Notes under the pieces: model-generated
The model's input: only the letters and a program-made list of their open reading frames with translations
Told to the model about the DNA's origin: nothing
Databases searched by the model: none
Part shown: in pieces, positions 32,425 through 42,742 of the stretch
Layout: each line of letters begins with the position of its first letter
How positions within the stretch are numbered: the stretch's first letter is position 1
Made by a program: the position numbers and the translations under genes
Assembly: GCA_903935175.1 (NCBI GenBank)
Contig: CAIZQQ010000223.1
Location: forward strand, 1-63,486
Direction of reading: 5' to 3'
Origin: an uncultured Micrococcales bacterium
GTDB taxonomy: Bacteria; Actinomycetota; Actinomycetes; Actinomycetales; Microbacteriaceae
Length of the DNA: 63,486 nt

Positions 32425-34188
32425 ATGCCTATTCGCCTGTCATCGCTGTTTTTGCGAACCCTCAGAGAAGATCCAGCTGAGGCCGAAGTCGCCAGCCACA
32501 AACTGCTGCTTCGCGCCGGATACATTCGTCGCGCAGCCCCCGGTGTTTACACCTGGCTGCCGCTAGGGCTGGCCGTAAAGGCAAAAATCGAGCAGGTCGT
32601 GCGCGAAGAAATGGCGAACGCCGGCGCACAAGAAGTTTTCTTTCCGGCACTTTTACCACGCGAACCGTTTGAGACAACCGGTCGCTGGACCGAGTACGGC
32701 GACAACCTGTTTAGGCTCCAAGACCGCAAGAAGGCCGATTACCTTCTAGCCCCAACACACGAAGAGATGTTCACCCTTCTGGTGAAAGACCTCTACTCGT
32801 CATACAAAGACTTGCCACTGGCGCTGTATCAGATTCAAAACAAGTACCGCGACGAGGCTAGACCTCGCGCCGGTCTCCTTCGTGGCCGCGAGTTTGTCAT
32901 GAAAGACGCTTACTCGTTTGATGTCACCGACGAAGGTCTGGCCAAGGCCTACCAAGCCCAGCGCGACGCCTACGAGCGCATTTTCACCCGACTGGGTGTC
33001 GACTATGTGATCGTGAAAGCGGATGCTGGTGCCATGGGTGGCTCCGCATCCGAGGAGTTCTTGAGCCCGAGCCCGATTGGTGAAGACACCTTCGTTCGCT
33101 CTGCTGGCGGTTTTGCGGCCAACGTCGAAGCGGTCAAGACCCCCACCCCGGCGGCCCTGCCGACCGAAGGATTGCCGGCTGCGGTAGTTCACGACTCACC
33201 AAACACGCCGACCATCGCTACCCTGGTTGACCTTGCCAACGCCTCGGTTAAGCGCGGGGATGGTCGCGAGTGGACCGCCGCCGACACCCTGAAGAACGTG
33301 GTTTTGGCACTCATCTCGCCAGAGGGCAAGCGCTCGCTGGTTGTAGTTGGTCTGCCTGGCGACCGTGAGGTCGACGCCAAGCGCGCCGAAGTTGCCTTCG
33401 CCCCGAACGATGTCGAACAGGCAACCGAAGCCGACTTCGCCGCCAATCCTGGCCTGGTCAAGGGCTACATCGGCCCAGTCAAAGACGGCCAGGCAGTGCT
33501 CGGCTCAAAGTCATCGACAGGCATTCGCTACCTGCTAGACCCTCGCGTGGTCGACGGCACCGCCTGGATTACCGGCGCTAACGTCAGCGAAAAGCACGTT
33601 TTCGACCTCGTCAAAGGTCGTGACTTCGACGCCGACGGCACTGCCGACATCGCCGAGGTTCGCGCTGGCGACCAGGCTCCAGATGGTTCGGGGCCGCTCG
33701 AACTGGCTCGCGGCATCGAAATCGGACACGTCTTTCAGCTCGGTCGCAAGTACGCCGAGGCGCTAGACCTCAAGGTTCTCGACGAAAACGGCAAGCTCGT
33801 GACCGTAACCATGGGGTCTTATGGAATCGGCGTTACCCGTCTAGTTGCCGTGCTCGCCGAGGCGAACCACGACGACAAGGGCATCATTTGGCCGGCCGCA
33901 GTTTCGCCAGCCGATGTATACGTTGTCGCCGCCGGCAAAGACGAAGCCGTTTATGAAGCAGCCGAGAAGTTGGCTGCCGAGTTCGAGGCAGCAGGCAAGT
34001 CGGTGATCTTGGATGACCGTGCCAAGGTGAGCCCTGGCGTCAAGTTTGGCGATGCCGAACTTATCGGTGTTCCGCAGATTGTCATCGTCGGTAAGGGCCT
34101 TGAAACCGGTGAAGTTGACCTGTGGAACCGCCGCACAGGCGAACGCCGCTCGGTCAAGGTAGAATCGGCTCTAGCAGAACTTGGCTAA
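32425..34188 (+). CDS. proS: Prolyl-tRNA synthetase (bacterial type with editing insertion)
   Basis: [56 protein letters not shown]. Confidence 0.97.
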   Translation: MPIRLSSLFLRTLREDPAEAEVASHKLLLRAGYIRRAAPGVYTWLPLGLAVKAKIEQVVREEMANAGAQEVFFPALLPREPFETTGRWTEYGDNLFRLQDRKKADYLLAPTHEEMFTLLVKDLYSSYKDLPLALYQIQNKYRDEARPRAGLLRGREFVMKDAYSFDVTDEGLAKAYQAQRDAYERIFTRLGVDYVIVKADAGAMGGSASEEFLSPSPIGEDTFVRSAGGFAANVEAVKTPTPAALPTEGLPAAVVHDSPNTPTIATLVDLANASVKRGDGREWTAADTLKNVVLALISPEGKRSLVVVGLPGDREVDAKRAEVAFAPNDVEQATEADFAANPGLVKGYIGPVKDGQAVLGSKSSTGIRYLLDPRVVDGTAWITGANVSEKHVFDLVKGRDFDADGTADIAEVRAGDQAPDGSGPLELARGIEIGHVFQLGRKYAEALDLKVLDENGKLVTVTMGSYGIGVTRLVAVLAEANHDDKGIIWPAAVSPADVYVVAAGKDEAVYEAAEKLAAEFEAAGKSVILDDRAKVSPGVKFGDAELIGVPQIVIVGKGLETGEVDLWNRRTGERRSVKVESALAELG

Positions 34189-34240
34189 CCATCAGGTTTC
34201 GCTCAATTAAAAACTAACTAGTGGCCGAGGAGGCGTCTTC

Positions 34241-35251
34241 ATGGACATCGATTTGAGAGTTCTAAAGGCCCTTGAAAGCGAAAAAGAGATTCCGTTCGGT
34301 GAACTCGTCGAGATCATCGAAGGTGCAATTCTTGCCGCCTACCAAAAGACCGTGGGCGTAATCCCGAAGCGCGACAGCCCGGTCACCACTCGTGCCCAAC
34401 TAGACCGCAAGACCGGCCAGGTCACGATTTACGACCGCCCGATAGCCGAAGACGGCACCATCGCCGATGAAGAAATCGATGTAACCCCAGAAAACTTCGG
34501 TCGAATCGCCGCTTATTCGGCAAAACAGGTAATCACCACCAGACTCCGCGCCATCGCTGACGAGGGTTTGATGGGGGAGTTTGCCGGCAAAGTTGGCGAT
34601 ATCGTTATGGGCACCATTCAACAGGGCACACGCCCGCACATGATTGCAATCGACCTTGGCCCACTTGAGGCCCAGTTGCCAGCTGAAGAGCAGGTTCCTG
34701 GCGAAGACTACAGCCACGGCAAGAAGATTCGCGTCTACATCACCAAGGTTGAAAAAGGCAATCGAGGCGGCCCAATGATCACCGTTTCGCGTCGCCACAA
34801 GATGTTGGTTCGCAAGCTTTTCGCCCTCGAGGTTCCAGAAATCGCCAGCGGCGTTGTCGAAATCATGCAGGTTGCCCGTGAAGCCGGTCACCGCACCAAG
34901 CTTGCCGTTCGAGCCACTGAGTCTGGCGTAAATGCCAAGGGTTCGTGCATCGGCCCGCTCGGTCAGCGTGTTCGTGCGGTATCGGCAGAGTTGAACGAAG
35001 AAAAGATCGACATCGTCGACTGGAACGAAGACGTCGCCAAGTTTGTGGCCCAGGCTTTGTCTCCAGCCAAGGTTTCGAGCGCATACGTGATTCCATCAGA
35101 CGTGGATGGTCGACCTCACGTTCGTGCTTTAGTGCCCGACTACCAGTTCTCTCTTGCCATCGGCAAAGAGGGTCAGAATGTGCGATTGGCTGCCGATCTA
35201 ACCGGTGCCAAGATCGACATTCAGCCCGAGAGCATTCTCGACGGCGAGTAG
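34241..35251 (+). CDS. nusA: Transcription termination/antitermination factor NusA
   Basis: S1 and KH regions (CIGPLGQRVRAVSAELNEEKIDIVDW, LAIGKEGQNVRLAADLTGAKIDI). Confidence 0.96.
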   Translation: MDIDLRVLKALESEKEIPFGELVEIIEGAILAAYQKTVGVIPKRDSPVTTRAQLDRKTGQVTIYDRPIAEDGTIADEEIDVTPENFGRIAAYSAKQVITTRLRAIADEGLMGEFAGKVGDIVMGTIQQGTRPHMIAIDLGPLEAQLPAEEQVPGEDYSHGKKIRVYITKVEKGNRGGPMITVSRRHKMLVRKLFALEVPEIASGVVEIMQVAREAGHRTKLAVRATESGVNAKGSCIGPLGQRVRAVSAELNEEKIDIVDWNEDVAKFVAQALSPAKVSSAYVIPSDVDGRPHVRALVPDYQFSLAIGKEGQNVRLAADLTGAKIDIQPESILDGE

Positions 35252-35281
35252 TTCTAGCCCAAACGAACGCGAAGGGCTAGA

Positions 35282-35554
35282 ATGAAACCTGTTAGAACCT
35301 GCGTTGGTTGTCGCCAACGTGCTTCCCAAACCGAACTCCTTCGAGTTGTTTGTGTCGATTTTCGAATCGAACCAGACCCGCAAGGTGTTTTGTTAGGCAG
35401 AGGCGCGTGGGTGCATCCGAGTTCAAACTGCACAAAAACCGCGATAGAGCGCCGAGCTTTTGCCCGAGCCTTTCGAGTTTCGGTTCAGTTAGATGCGACG
35501 GGTCTGATCACATTCATAGAACAGGCAGAAACGATGTTGGCAACAAATGAGTAG
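35282..35554 (+). CDS. ylxR: YlxR family RNA-binding protein
   Basis: MKPVRTCVGCRQRASQTELLRVV, GRGAWVHPSSNC; nusA-infB context. Confidence 0.92.
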   Translation: MKPVRTCVGCRQRASQTELLRVVCVDFRIEPDPQGVLLGRGAWVHPSSNCTKTAIERRAFARAFRVSVQLDATGLITFIEQAETMLATNE

Positions 35555-35624
35555 CTCGAAATGAGAGCCCAACAGCTTTAACGGCCTGCCCTGCTCGGGG
35601 TAGGCCCCCGAACAGAGGAAATTA

Positions 35625-38303
35625 ATGGCGCTTCGCGTTTATGACATCGCCAAAGAGCTTGGTATCGATACCAAGGATGCTTTGGCCAAACTGGAACAAC
35701 TTGGCGAGTACGTCAAGAGTGGTTCATCAACAATTGCCCCACCGGTTGCAAAGAAACTTCGCGACGCGTTTCCGAACGCCAAGCCGAAGGACGAACCGAA
35801 GGCTGCTCCTGCAAAGCCAGTAGCAGAAAAGGTTGAAGCGCCGGTCGCCCCGGCCGCGCCAAAGGACGAGCCAGCCGCCCCGGCTGCGCAGGCTCCAGCA
35901 GCTGAAGTCAAAAAAGACACCAAGCCAGAAGGCGGCGCTCCGGCAGCACCTACCGCTCCAGCCGCTCCGTCTTCTACCTCGGGCATTCCACGCCCAGGTA
36001 ACAACCCATTCGCTTCAGCCCAGGGCATGGGCATTCCACGCCCGGTTGCACGCCCGGGAAACAACCCATTCTCTTCATCACAGGGCATGGGTCGCCCAGG
36101 CGCTCCTCGCCCAGCTGGTGCTGGTCGTCCGGCTGGTGCCGGTGGTCCAGGTCGTCCGGCTGGTGCCGGTGGTCCAGGTCGTCCGGCTGGTGCCGGTGGT
36201 CCAGGTCGTCCAGGTGGCGCTGGTCGCCCAGCTGGTGCTGGCTTTGGCGGTCAACGCCCAGGCTTCGGCGGCGGCGCTGGTGCAGGTGCCGGAGCAGGCA
36301 CTGGTTTCAGTGCACCTCGCCCAGGCGGTGGCCCAGGTGCCGGTCGCGGACGCGGTGTCGGTGGTGGAACCTCGGGTGCATTCGGTAAGGGTGGCCCGCG
36401 CGGAAACTCAAAGGCCCGCAAATCCAAGCGCGCAAAACGCGAGGAATTCGAACAAAGAACCGCGCCGAGCCTAGGTGGAGCGGTAGTTCCACGTGGCGAC
36501 GGCAGCACGGTCATTCGCCTGCGCCGCGGCGCGAGCATCCAAGATTTTGCCGACAAGATTGATGCCAACGCCGGTCAGCTAATCACCGTTCTGTTCCACC
36601 TCGGTCAGATGGCTACCGCAACTGCATCGCTAGACGAAGACACCTTCCAGATTCTCGGTGTTGAGCTCGGCTACAAGATCGAAGTTGTTTCGCCAGAAGA
36701 CGAAGAGCGCGAGCTATTCGAAGGCTTCGGTCTCGACATCTCGGCCGACTACGAAGACGAAGAAGACGAGCTCGAAGCTCGCCCACCTGTTGTCACCGTT
36801 ATGGGTCACGTCGACCACGGTAAAACCCGCTTGCTCGACACCATTCGTAACGCCAACGTCATCGCTGGCGAAGCCGGTGGAATCACCCAGCACATCGGTG
36901 CCTACCAGGTACACGTTGAGCACGAGGGTGTCAACCGCGCAATCACGTTTATCGACACCCCGGGTCACGAGGCGTTCACCGCCATGCGTGCACGTGGTGC
37001 TCAGGTCACCGACCTTGCGATTCTGGTTGTTGCAGCCGACGATGGCGTCATGCCTCAGACGATCGAAGCGTTGAACCACGCTCAGTCGGCTGGAGTTCCG
37101 ATTGTTGTTGCAGTGAACAAGACCGATAAAGAGGGCGCAAACCCTGCCAAGATTCGCCAGCAGCTCACCGAGTTCAACCTCGTTGCTGAAGAATACGGTG
37201 GCGATGTCATGTTCGTCGACGTTTCGGCACTGACCGGCAAGGGCATCCCAGAATTGCTAGATGCTGTGCTGCTAACTGCAGACGCCGCTCTAGACATGCG
37301 AGCAAACCCGAACAAGGATGCTCGTGGTGTTGCCATCGAGGCAAACCTCGACAAGGGCCGCGGTTCGGTTGCAACCGTTCTGATTCAGTCTGGAACCCTA
37401 GAGGTTGGAGACTCGATCGTTGCGGGTGCTGCTCACGGTCGTGTGCGTGCCATGTTTGACGAAGACGGCAACTCCGTTCAGTCAGCTGGACCATCGCGTC
37501 CGGTTCAGGTTCTTGGTCTACAGTCTGTTCCTCGCGCCGGTGACACCTTCGTGGTCACCGACGACGAGCGTCAGGCTCGCCAGATTGCCGAGAAGCGCGA
37601 AGCTGCCGACCGCAACGCCCTGCTTGCTAAGACTCGCAAGCGCGTTAGCCTCGAAGACTTCACCAAGGCGCTCGAAGAGGGCAAGGTTGAGTCACTCAAC
37701 TTGGTCATCAAGGGTGACGTATCGGGTGCTGTTGAAGCTCTCGAAGACTCGTTGCTCAAAATCGAGGTCGATGACAGTGTGCAGTTGCGCATCATCCACC
37801 GCGGTGTTGGTGCCATTACCGAGTCTGACGTCAACCTAGCAACCGTTGACAACGCCATCATCATCGGCTTCAACGTTCGCCCTGACAACAAGGCAAAAGA
37901 GCGCGCCGACCGTGAGGGTGTCGACATTCGTCACTACTCGGTCATCTACTCGGCTCTTGACGACATCGAGCAGGCTCTCAAGGGCATGCTCAAGCCAGAG
38001 TACGAAGAAGTTCAGCTCGGCACCGCCGAAGTTCGCGACATCTTCAAATCTTCGAAGGTTGGAACCATCGCTGGTTCTTACGTTCGCAGCGGTTCGATCA
38101 AGCGCAACTCGCTTGCTCGAGTTTTGCGTGGCGGAGAAGTTATTGTCGACAACGTCAAAATCGAGTCGCTCAAGCGCTTCAAGGATGACGCAACCGAAGT
38201 CAAGACCGACTACGAGTGTGGTATCGGACTCGCAGGTTTCAACGACATCCAGATTGATGACGTCATCGAAACCTTCGAGATGCGCGAGAAGCCAAGGGTT
38301 TAG
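35625..38303 (+). CDS. infB: Translation initiation factor IF-2
   Basis: G1 [20 protein letters not shown]; Ala/Pro/Gly-rich N-terminal linker. Confidence 0.98.
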   Translation: MALRVYDIAKELGIDTKDALAKLEQLGEYVKSGSSTIAPPVAKKLRDAFPNAKPKDEPKAAPAKPVAEKVEAPVAPAAPKDEPAAPAAQAPAAEVKKDTKPEGGAPAAPTAPAAPSSTSGIPRPGNNPFASAQGMGIPRPVARPGNNPFSSSQGMGRPGAPRPAGAGRPAGAGGPGRPAGAGGPGRPAGAGGPGRPGGAGRPAGAGFGGQRPGFGGGAGAGAGAGTGFSAPRPGGGPGAGRGRGVGGGTSGAFGKGGPRGNSKARKSKRAKREEFEQRTAPSLGGAVVPRGDGSTVIRLRRGASIQDFADKIDANAGQLITVLFHLGQMATATASLDEDTFQILGVELGYKIEVVSPEDEERELFEGFGLDISADYEDEEDELEARPPVVTVMGHVDHGKTRLLDTIRNANVIAGEAGGITQHIGAYQVHVEHEGVNRAITFIDTPGHEAFTAMRARGAQVTDLAILVVAADDGVMPQTIEALNHAQSAGVPIVVAVNKTDKEGANPAKIRQQLTEFNLVAEEYGGDVMFVDVSALTGKGIPELLDAVLLTADAALDMRANPNKDARGVAIEANLDKGRGSVATVLIQSGTLEVGDSIVAGAAHGRVRAMFDEDGNSVQSAGPSRPVQVLGLQSVPRAGDTFVVTDDERQARQIAEKREAADRNALLAKTRKRVSLEDFTKALEEGKVESLNLVIKGDVSGAVEALEDSLLKIEVDDSVQLRIIHRGVGAITESDVNLATVDNAIIIGFNVRPDNKAKERADREGVDIRHYSVIYSALDDIEQALKGMLKPEYEEVQLGTAEVRDIFKSSKVGTIAGSYVRSGSIKRNSLARVLRGGEVIVDNVKIESLKRFKDDATEVKTDYECGIGLAGFNDIQIDDVIETFEMREKPRV
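36123..36230 (+). repeat. In-frame 27-bp tandem repeat in infB linker (three perfect copies plus one degenerate)
   Basis: GGTCGTCCGGCTGGTGCCGGTGGTCCA x3 encoding (GRPAGAGGP)3, then GRPGGAGRP. Confidence 0.95.
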
Positions 38304-38305
38304 TT

Positions 38306-38740
38306 ATGGCAGATGTTGCACGCGCCAGGAGGCTGGCCGAACGAATCAAGGTTCTCATCGCCGAATCGCTTGATCGGGTTATCAAAAACCCAGATCTCGG
38401 TATGGTGACGATTACCGACGTTCGAGTCACGCCCGACCTGGCGCATGCGACCGTCTTCTACACCGTCTACGGCTCGACCGATGAGGTCAATACGACCATC
38501 GAAATCATGGCTCGCAACACCGGCCGAATTCGCGGTGAAGTGGGTCGACACCTGCAGATTCGCGTCACACCAACCCTTGAGTTTGTAATCGACGAGGTGC
38601 CAGCCACGGCTGCTAGCCTGGCTGCTCTTCTGGCCGAGGCGAAGGCGCGTGACGCCGAAGTTGCACGCCTTGCGGCCGAGGCTAAGTACGCTGGCGAAGA
38701 AAACCCTTACCGCGAACCAAAAACCGACGACGAAGAGTAA
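38306..38740 (+). CDS. rbfA: Ribosome-binding factor A
   Basis: ARARRLAERIKVLIAESL, VTITDVRVTPDLAHATVFYTV. Confidence 0.95.
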   Translation: MADVARARRLAERIKVLIAESLDRVIKNPDLGMVTITDVRVTPDLAHATVFYTVYGSTDEVNTTIEIMARNTGRIRGEVGRHLQIRVTPTLEFVIDEVPATAASLAALLAEAKARDAEVARLAAEAKYAGEENPYREPKTDDEE

Positions 38741-38743
38741 ATC

Positions 38744-39676
38744 TTGACCACCGCCAGCGGCCTTCTTCTGGTTGACAAGCCAGAGGGGTTCACCAGCCAC
38801 GATGTGGTTGCAAAACTTCGAGGTATTGTTGGCACCCGCAAGATTGGCCACGCAGGCACGCTAGACCCGATGGCCACCGGCCTTCTCGTAATCGGCGTGA
38901 ACAGCGCCACCAAGTTGCTTACTTTTTTGGTCGGCGAAGACAAAACCTACATCGCAACGATTAGGCTCGGCGCTTCTACCATCACAGACGACCGCGAGAG
39001 CGAGTACTTGAGCGTCGCCTCCAGTGGCGACGTGGATGCTCTCACCGAGCTCGACATCACCAACGCCATCCGCCCACTGACCGGCGAAATCATGCAAGTG
39101 CCGTCTTCTGTGAGTGCCATCAAGGTCGATGGCGAACGAGCCTATGCCAAAGTTCGCGGGGGTGACGAGGTGAAGCTCGCCGCTCGCCCGGTAACCATCG
39201 CAAGATTCGAGGTTCTAGGCGAAATGCGTCGCGAAACGGTTGGCGACCAGCACTTCATCGACCTCGACGTCATCATTGACTGTTCGTCTGGCACGTACAT
39301 CCGCGCACTGGCCCGCGACCTTGGCGTTGCGCTCGAAGTTGGCGGCCACCTAACCGCACTGCGCCGAACCCGCGTCGGTGCTTACCAGGTGACCGATTCA
39401 CAGGCACTTGCCGACCTGAAAAAGGGCGAGGTAGAGCTTTTGCCAATCGCCGATGCTGCAAGAGAAGCCTTTGATGTGCGTGAGCTTTCGGCCGACGAGG
39501 TTGTCGACCTTCGCCACGGCAAGCGAATCGAAGTGGGCGTTATCGCCGAAAATGCAACTGCTAAAGATCGTGTGATTGCAGCCTTCGCACCAACCGGCGA
39601 GCTCATCGCCATGCTCACCAAAGCTGGCTCAACTCTCAAGTCACTAGTGGTTTTCGCCGAGGTGCCAAATGGTTGA
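38744..39676 (+). CDS. truB: tRNA pseudouridine(55) synthase
   Basis: LLLVDKPEGFTSHDVV, KIGHAGTLDPMATGLL, CSSGTYIRALARDLG; TTG start. Confidence 0.96.
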   Translation: MTTASGLLLVDKPEGFTSHDVVAKLRGIVGTRKIGHAGTLDPMATGLLVIGVNSATKLLTFLVGEDKTYIATIRLGASTITDDRESEYLSVASSGDVDALTELDITNAIRPLTGEIMQVPSSVSAIKVDGERAYAKVRGGDEVKLAARPVTIARFEVLGEMRRETVGDQHFIDLDVIIDCSSGTYIRALARDLGVALEVGGHLTALRRTRVGAYQVTDSQALADLKKGEVELLPIADAAREAFDVRELSADEVVDLRHGKRIEVGVIAENATAKDRVIAAFAPTGELIAMLTKAGSTLKSLVVFAEVPNG

Positions 39677-40031
39677 TTGGCTGTATTACTCGCTTCTTGC
39701 GGTATCGTTCGGCAGCGCATCCGTGTGCCTTATTGCGGGGATGTTCGGACGCAAACCGTCTCTGCTAACCATGGGTTCGGCTGTGCTGACCGAGGTGGCT
39801 CTGGTGGTTCAGCTAATCGCCACGATCGTTCTTTTATTCATGGGCGCGCAGAGCAAAGGCGATGTGGTCGAGTTTTTCGGCTATGTCTTGGTGGCCATGA
39901 TGGTTCCGGCCGGAGCAGTGGTTTGGGCACTGGCTGAACGCAATCGTTTTTCGACACTGGTGCTTGCTGTATCCGGGCTAACCGTGGCGATTATGGCGGC
40001 TCGAATGGCCCAAATCTGGGGGCTGGCTTGA
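39669..40031 (+). CDS. Hypothetical small membrane protein
   Basis: Four hydrophobic segments, 120 aa, overlaps truB by 8 nt. Confidence 0.7.
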   Translation: MVDWLYYSLLAVSFGSASVCLIAGMFGRKPSLLTMGSAVLTEVALVVQLIATIVLLFMGAQSKGDVVEFFGYVLVAMMVPAGAVVWALAERNRFSTLVLAVSGLTVAIMAARMAQIWGLA

Positions 40032-40061
40032 ACCACTTTCACAATCTTCTAGGCTTGAGCC

Positions 40062-40451
40062 ATGTCTGAAAAACCTGGCCTAGGTGTCGGCCGCCTGCTT
40101 ATCGCGGTTTATGCGGTTTTCGCACTGTCGGCCACCGCTCGGGCTAGCTATCAGCTGTTTCGAGAGTTCGATGAAGCGCCGGTTGCCTACACGCTGTCTC
40201 TAGTCAGTGCGCTCACGTACATCCTCGTCACAGTCGCCCTCACCAAAACGGGCGACAAGTGGGCCAAAATCGCTCGCTTCACGGTTTGGTTTGAACTCTT
40301 TGGCGTGATTGCCGTTGGCATCGCCTCGTTCACCCTTCCGAGCCTGTTCAACCATCCTTCGGTTTGGAGCGGATTCGGCATCGGTTACGGCTTCTTGCCA
40401 CTGGTTCTGCCGATTTTGGGCCTCATCTGGCTAGCACGGAGGCAGAAATGA
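40062..40451 (+). CDS. Hypothetical membrane protein
   Basis: Four hydrophobic segments; leaderless-type promoter; overlaps ribF start (ATGA). Confidence 0.75.
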   Translation: MSEKPGLGVGRLLIAVYAVFALSATARASYQLFREFDEAPVAYTLSLVSALTYILVTVALTKTGDKWAKIARFTVWFELFGVIAVGIASFTLPSLFNHPSVWSGFGIGYGFLPLVLPILGLIWLARRQK

Positions 40452-41377
40452 ACACCTGGCTCAAAGTAAGTGATATTCCGGCCGATCTAGTCGAAACCGC
40501 CGTGACCATCGGCAAGTTTGATGCCATTCACCTCGGGCATCAGGCCTTATTGGCCGAATTGCTCGATGTTGCCGAAGACGCCATGCTTGCCCCAGTGGTG
40601 CTCAGTTTCGCCAACCACCCAAACTCGGTGCTTAGCCCCGAAAACGTGCCGCTACCGGTCATCGGACCGAATCAAAGGGCTTACCTGCTCGAAGAGGCAG
40701 GTGTCGAGGGTGTGCTTTCGCTCGAATTCGATGCCGAACTCGCCGCACTTTCGGCCGAAGCCTTTGTGACCCGCTATTTGGTAGACGCACTAAAAGCCAA
40801 GGCGGTAATCGTTGGTCAAGGCTTCAAGTTTGGGTCGGGGGGAGCGGGCACCGTGGAGACACTGCGTGAGCTTGGCTCGAAACACGGTTTCACCGTGCGT
40901 GAAGTTGCCCCGGTATTGCTCGATGGTGCAGTGGTTTCAACCACGCTGGTTCGAAACGCCTTGGATGCTGGTGACGTCGTTTTGGCAAGCGAAATGCTCG
41001 GTCGCAACCACACCACCATGGGCCACATCGAACACGGTCTCAAGATTGGTCGCCAGATCGGTTTTCCAACTGCCAATATGGAGCGTTCTGCCGAAGGCTA
41101 CCTTCCGCTAGACGGCGTCTATGCGGGCTGGCTCTACGTCGGCACCGAGCGCTATCCTGCAGCTTTGTCGGTAGGTATCAACGAGACTTTCCAGGCCGTG
41201 CCCCGTTTGATCGAAGCTCACATTCTCGACCGCGATGACGTCGATTTATACGACAAGTTGGTGACGCTCGAGTATGTAGATTTCGTTCGGCCGTCGGCAA
41301 AATTCGATGGAGTCGAGTCGCTGGTTGCTGAGATCAATCGCGACCTCGACAAAATTCGCCTTCGGTTGGACCTCTAG
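40448..41377 (+). CDS. ribF: Bifunctional riboflavin kinase/FAD synthetase
   Basis: IGKFDAIHLGHQALL, GRQIGFPTANM, PLDGVYAGWL. Confidence 0.95.
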   Translation: MNTWLKVSDIPADLVETAVTIGKFDAIHLGHQALLAELLDVAEDAMLAPVVLSFANHPNSVLSPENVPLPVIGPNQRAYLLEEAGVEGVLSLEFDAELAALSAEAFVTRYLVDALKAKAVIVGQGFKFGSGGAGTVETLRELGSKHGFTVREVAPVLLDGAVVSTTLVRNALDAGDVVLASEMLGRNHTTMGHIEHGLKIGRQIGFPTANMERSAEGYLPLDGVYAGWLYVGTERYPAALSVGINETFQAVPRLIEAHILDRDDVDLYDKLVTLEYVDFVRPSAKFDGVESLVAEINRDLDKIRLRLDL

Positions 41378-41453
41378 CCCAATAGCATTCTCTAGACTTT
41401 GGTTTAGCGGGCAATTGCTCGAAACGTATTCAAAAAGAGTAAGGGGACGCCTC

Positions 41454-42050
41454 GTGCAGTTCGGTGAAGCAATCAAAAATGGTTTTCAAAACTACGCAAA
41501 CTTTCGTGGAGTAGCTTCTCGCTCAGAGTTTTGGTACTGGACCCTCTTCACAGTCCTCGTCTCACTTGGCACGTCCATCGTCGACAGCGCAATCGGGTTG
41601 GCGCTCGACATGCAGGCGTTCACTCTGGTGAACACCCTCGGATCCCTTGCGCTGTTGCTTCCTGGTCTGGCTGTAGCCGTTAGACGTTTTCACGACGCCG
41701 GTTTCAGCGCTTGGTGGTACTCGATACCCCAGGTTGCAACCTTTATCGTGCTCATGTGGTTCATGATTGCCCTGATTACTTTCATTTTCGAAAACATGTC
41801 TTCGCTGCTTGACCCAGCTGCGCTTGAGGCATGGCTCATTTCAATCGCCGACCCAAGCTCCACCGCGGCCGGTGACTTCGCCTACATGCTGGTGGCGAGC
41901 AACGTGCTTCCGTCGTTCATCGCGCTGTTGCTAGTTGGTTTGGGAACTTTTGTTTTCAACATAGTCATCTATGTCTTGCCTACGCGCTCGGTCGAGGCGG
42001 GCAACCGTCACAACAAGCCGCAGGTGGCTCCTTTCACAATCGCCGGTTAG
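41454..42050 (+). CDS. DUF805 family membrane protein
   Basis: FGEAIKNGFQNYANFRGVASRSEFWYWTLF N-terminus and AVAVRRFHDAGFSAWW; GTG start at 41454. Confidence 0.85.
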   Translation: MQFGEAIKNGFQNYANFRGVASRSEFWYWTLFTVLVSLGTSIVDSAIGLALDMQAFTLVNTLGSLALLLPGLAVAVRRFHDAGFSAWWYSIPQVATFIVLMWFMIALITFIFENMSSLLDPAALEAWLISIADPSSTAAGDFAYMLVASNVLPSFIALLLVGLGTFVFNIVIYVLPTRSVEAGNRHNKPQVAPFTIAG

Positions 42051-42193
42051 AACATCCGCTGATTTCTAGTTGCTCTGGCGGGATCGCGCGTTTTTCGCTA
42101 TGCTTGTGAAGTTGCCGTGTATCGGCCGCGGATAAATAGAGCTTGAGCAATACTGCTGCAAGCGCCGCGCAGCGAGAGAATGAGAGGCCCGTT

Positions 42194-42463
42194 ATGGCAC
42201 TAGAAGCATCGGTTAAGACCGCAATTATCAACGAGTTCGCAACCCACCCTGGCGACACCGGGTCTCCTGAAGTTCAGATTGCAGTTCTGACTCAGCGAAT
42301 CAAAGACCTCACTGAACACCTCAAAGAGCACAAGCACGACCACCACAGCCGTCGTGGCCTGCTTCTTCTTGTTGGTCAGCGTCGTCGCCTTCTTGGTTAC
42401 CTGCAGAACGTTGACATCGCCCGCTACCGTGCGCTCATCGAGCGTCTAGGTCTGCGCCGCTAA
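42194..42463 (+). CDS. rpsO: 30S ribosomal protein S15
   Basis: [49 protein letters not shown]. Confidence 0.98.
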   Translation: MALEASVKTAIINEFATHPGDTGSPEVQIAVLTQRIKDLTEHLKEHKHDHHSRRGLLLLVGQRRRLLGYLQNVDIARYRALIERLGLRR

Positions 42464-42477
42464 GGTCTTTTTCGAAA

Positions 42478-42515
42478 AGTCGCCTCAATCGATCCGTCGG
42501 TTGGGGCGATTTTCT
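42478..42515 (+). terminator. Probable rpsO terminator
   Basis: CGCCTCAA...TTGGGGCG stem followed by ATTTTCTTTT. Confidence 0.65.
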
Positions 42516-42584
42516 TTTCCTACGGTTCCTAGCCTTTGTCGGCACCCTCTGCTAGCCTTGAGCCTGAGCGATGAAGCGAGTTTG

Positions 42585-42639
42585 CTGGTCTTCGGTCGTG
42601 AGTCTTGGAATCAATCCAAGGTTTTCAACTGCAGACCAG
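42585..42639 (+). promoter_or_regulatory. Structured pnp leader hairpin (candidate RNase III processing/autoregulation site)
   Basis: Outer stem CTGGTCT/AGACCAG enclosing inner hairpin CTTGGA-ATCAA-TCCAAG. Confidence 0.5.
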
Positions 42640-42742
42640 GGCAGCCCTCTCCGATGTGGGCCCGTTTATTCACCTCATACGCACACGCGCGCATTCTAGG
42701 CGTTTTGCTTTTGCGCGCATCGAAGAATAAAGAGGAGGGACC

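Noticed and set aside
36123-36230. Possible CRISPR-like or minisatellite array
   Set aside because: Direct in-frame coding repeats with no spacers; belongs to infB.
35833-36474. 213-aa alternate-frame ORF within infB ([10 protein letters not shown] repeats)
   Set aside because: Out-of-frame reading of the IF-2 Gly/Ala/Pro tandem repeat; infB is strongly supported.
38300-38851. 183-aa minus-strand ORF opposite rbfA/truB
   Set aside because: Antisense to two well-supported genes; no family resemblance.
42143-42193. Upstream-extended rpsO start in the ORF track
   Set aside because: Extension [17 protein letters not shown] is not part of S15; ATG 42194 gives the conserved N-terminus.
42464-42742. 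tRNA, tmRNA or other named ncRNA in the rpsO-pnp spacer
   Set aside because: No cloverleaf, CCA-end or tmRNA-like tag reading frame seen; kept as leader structure.
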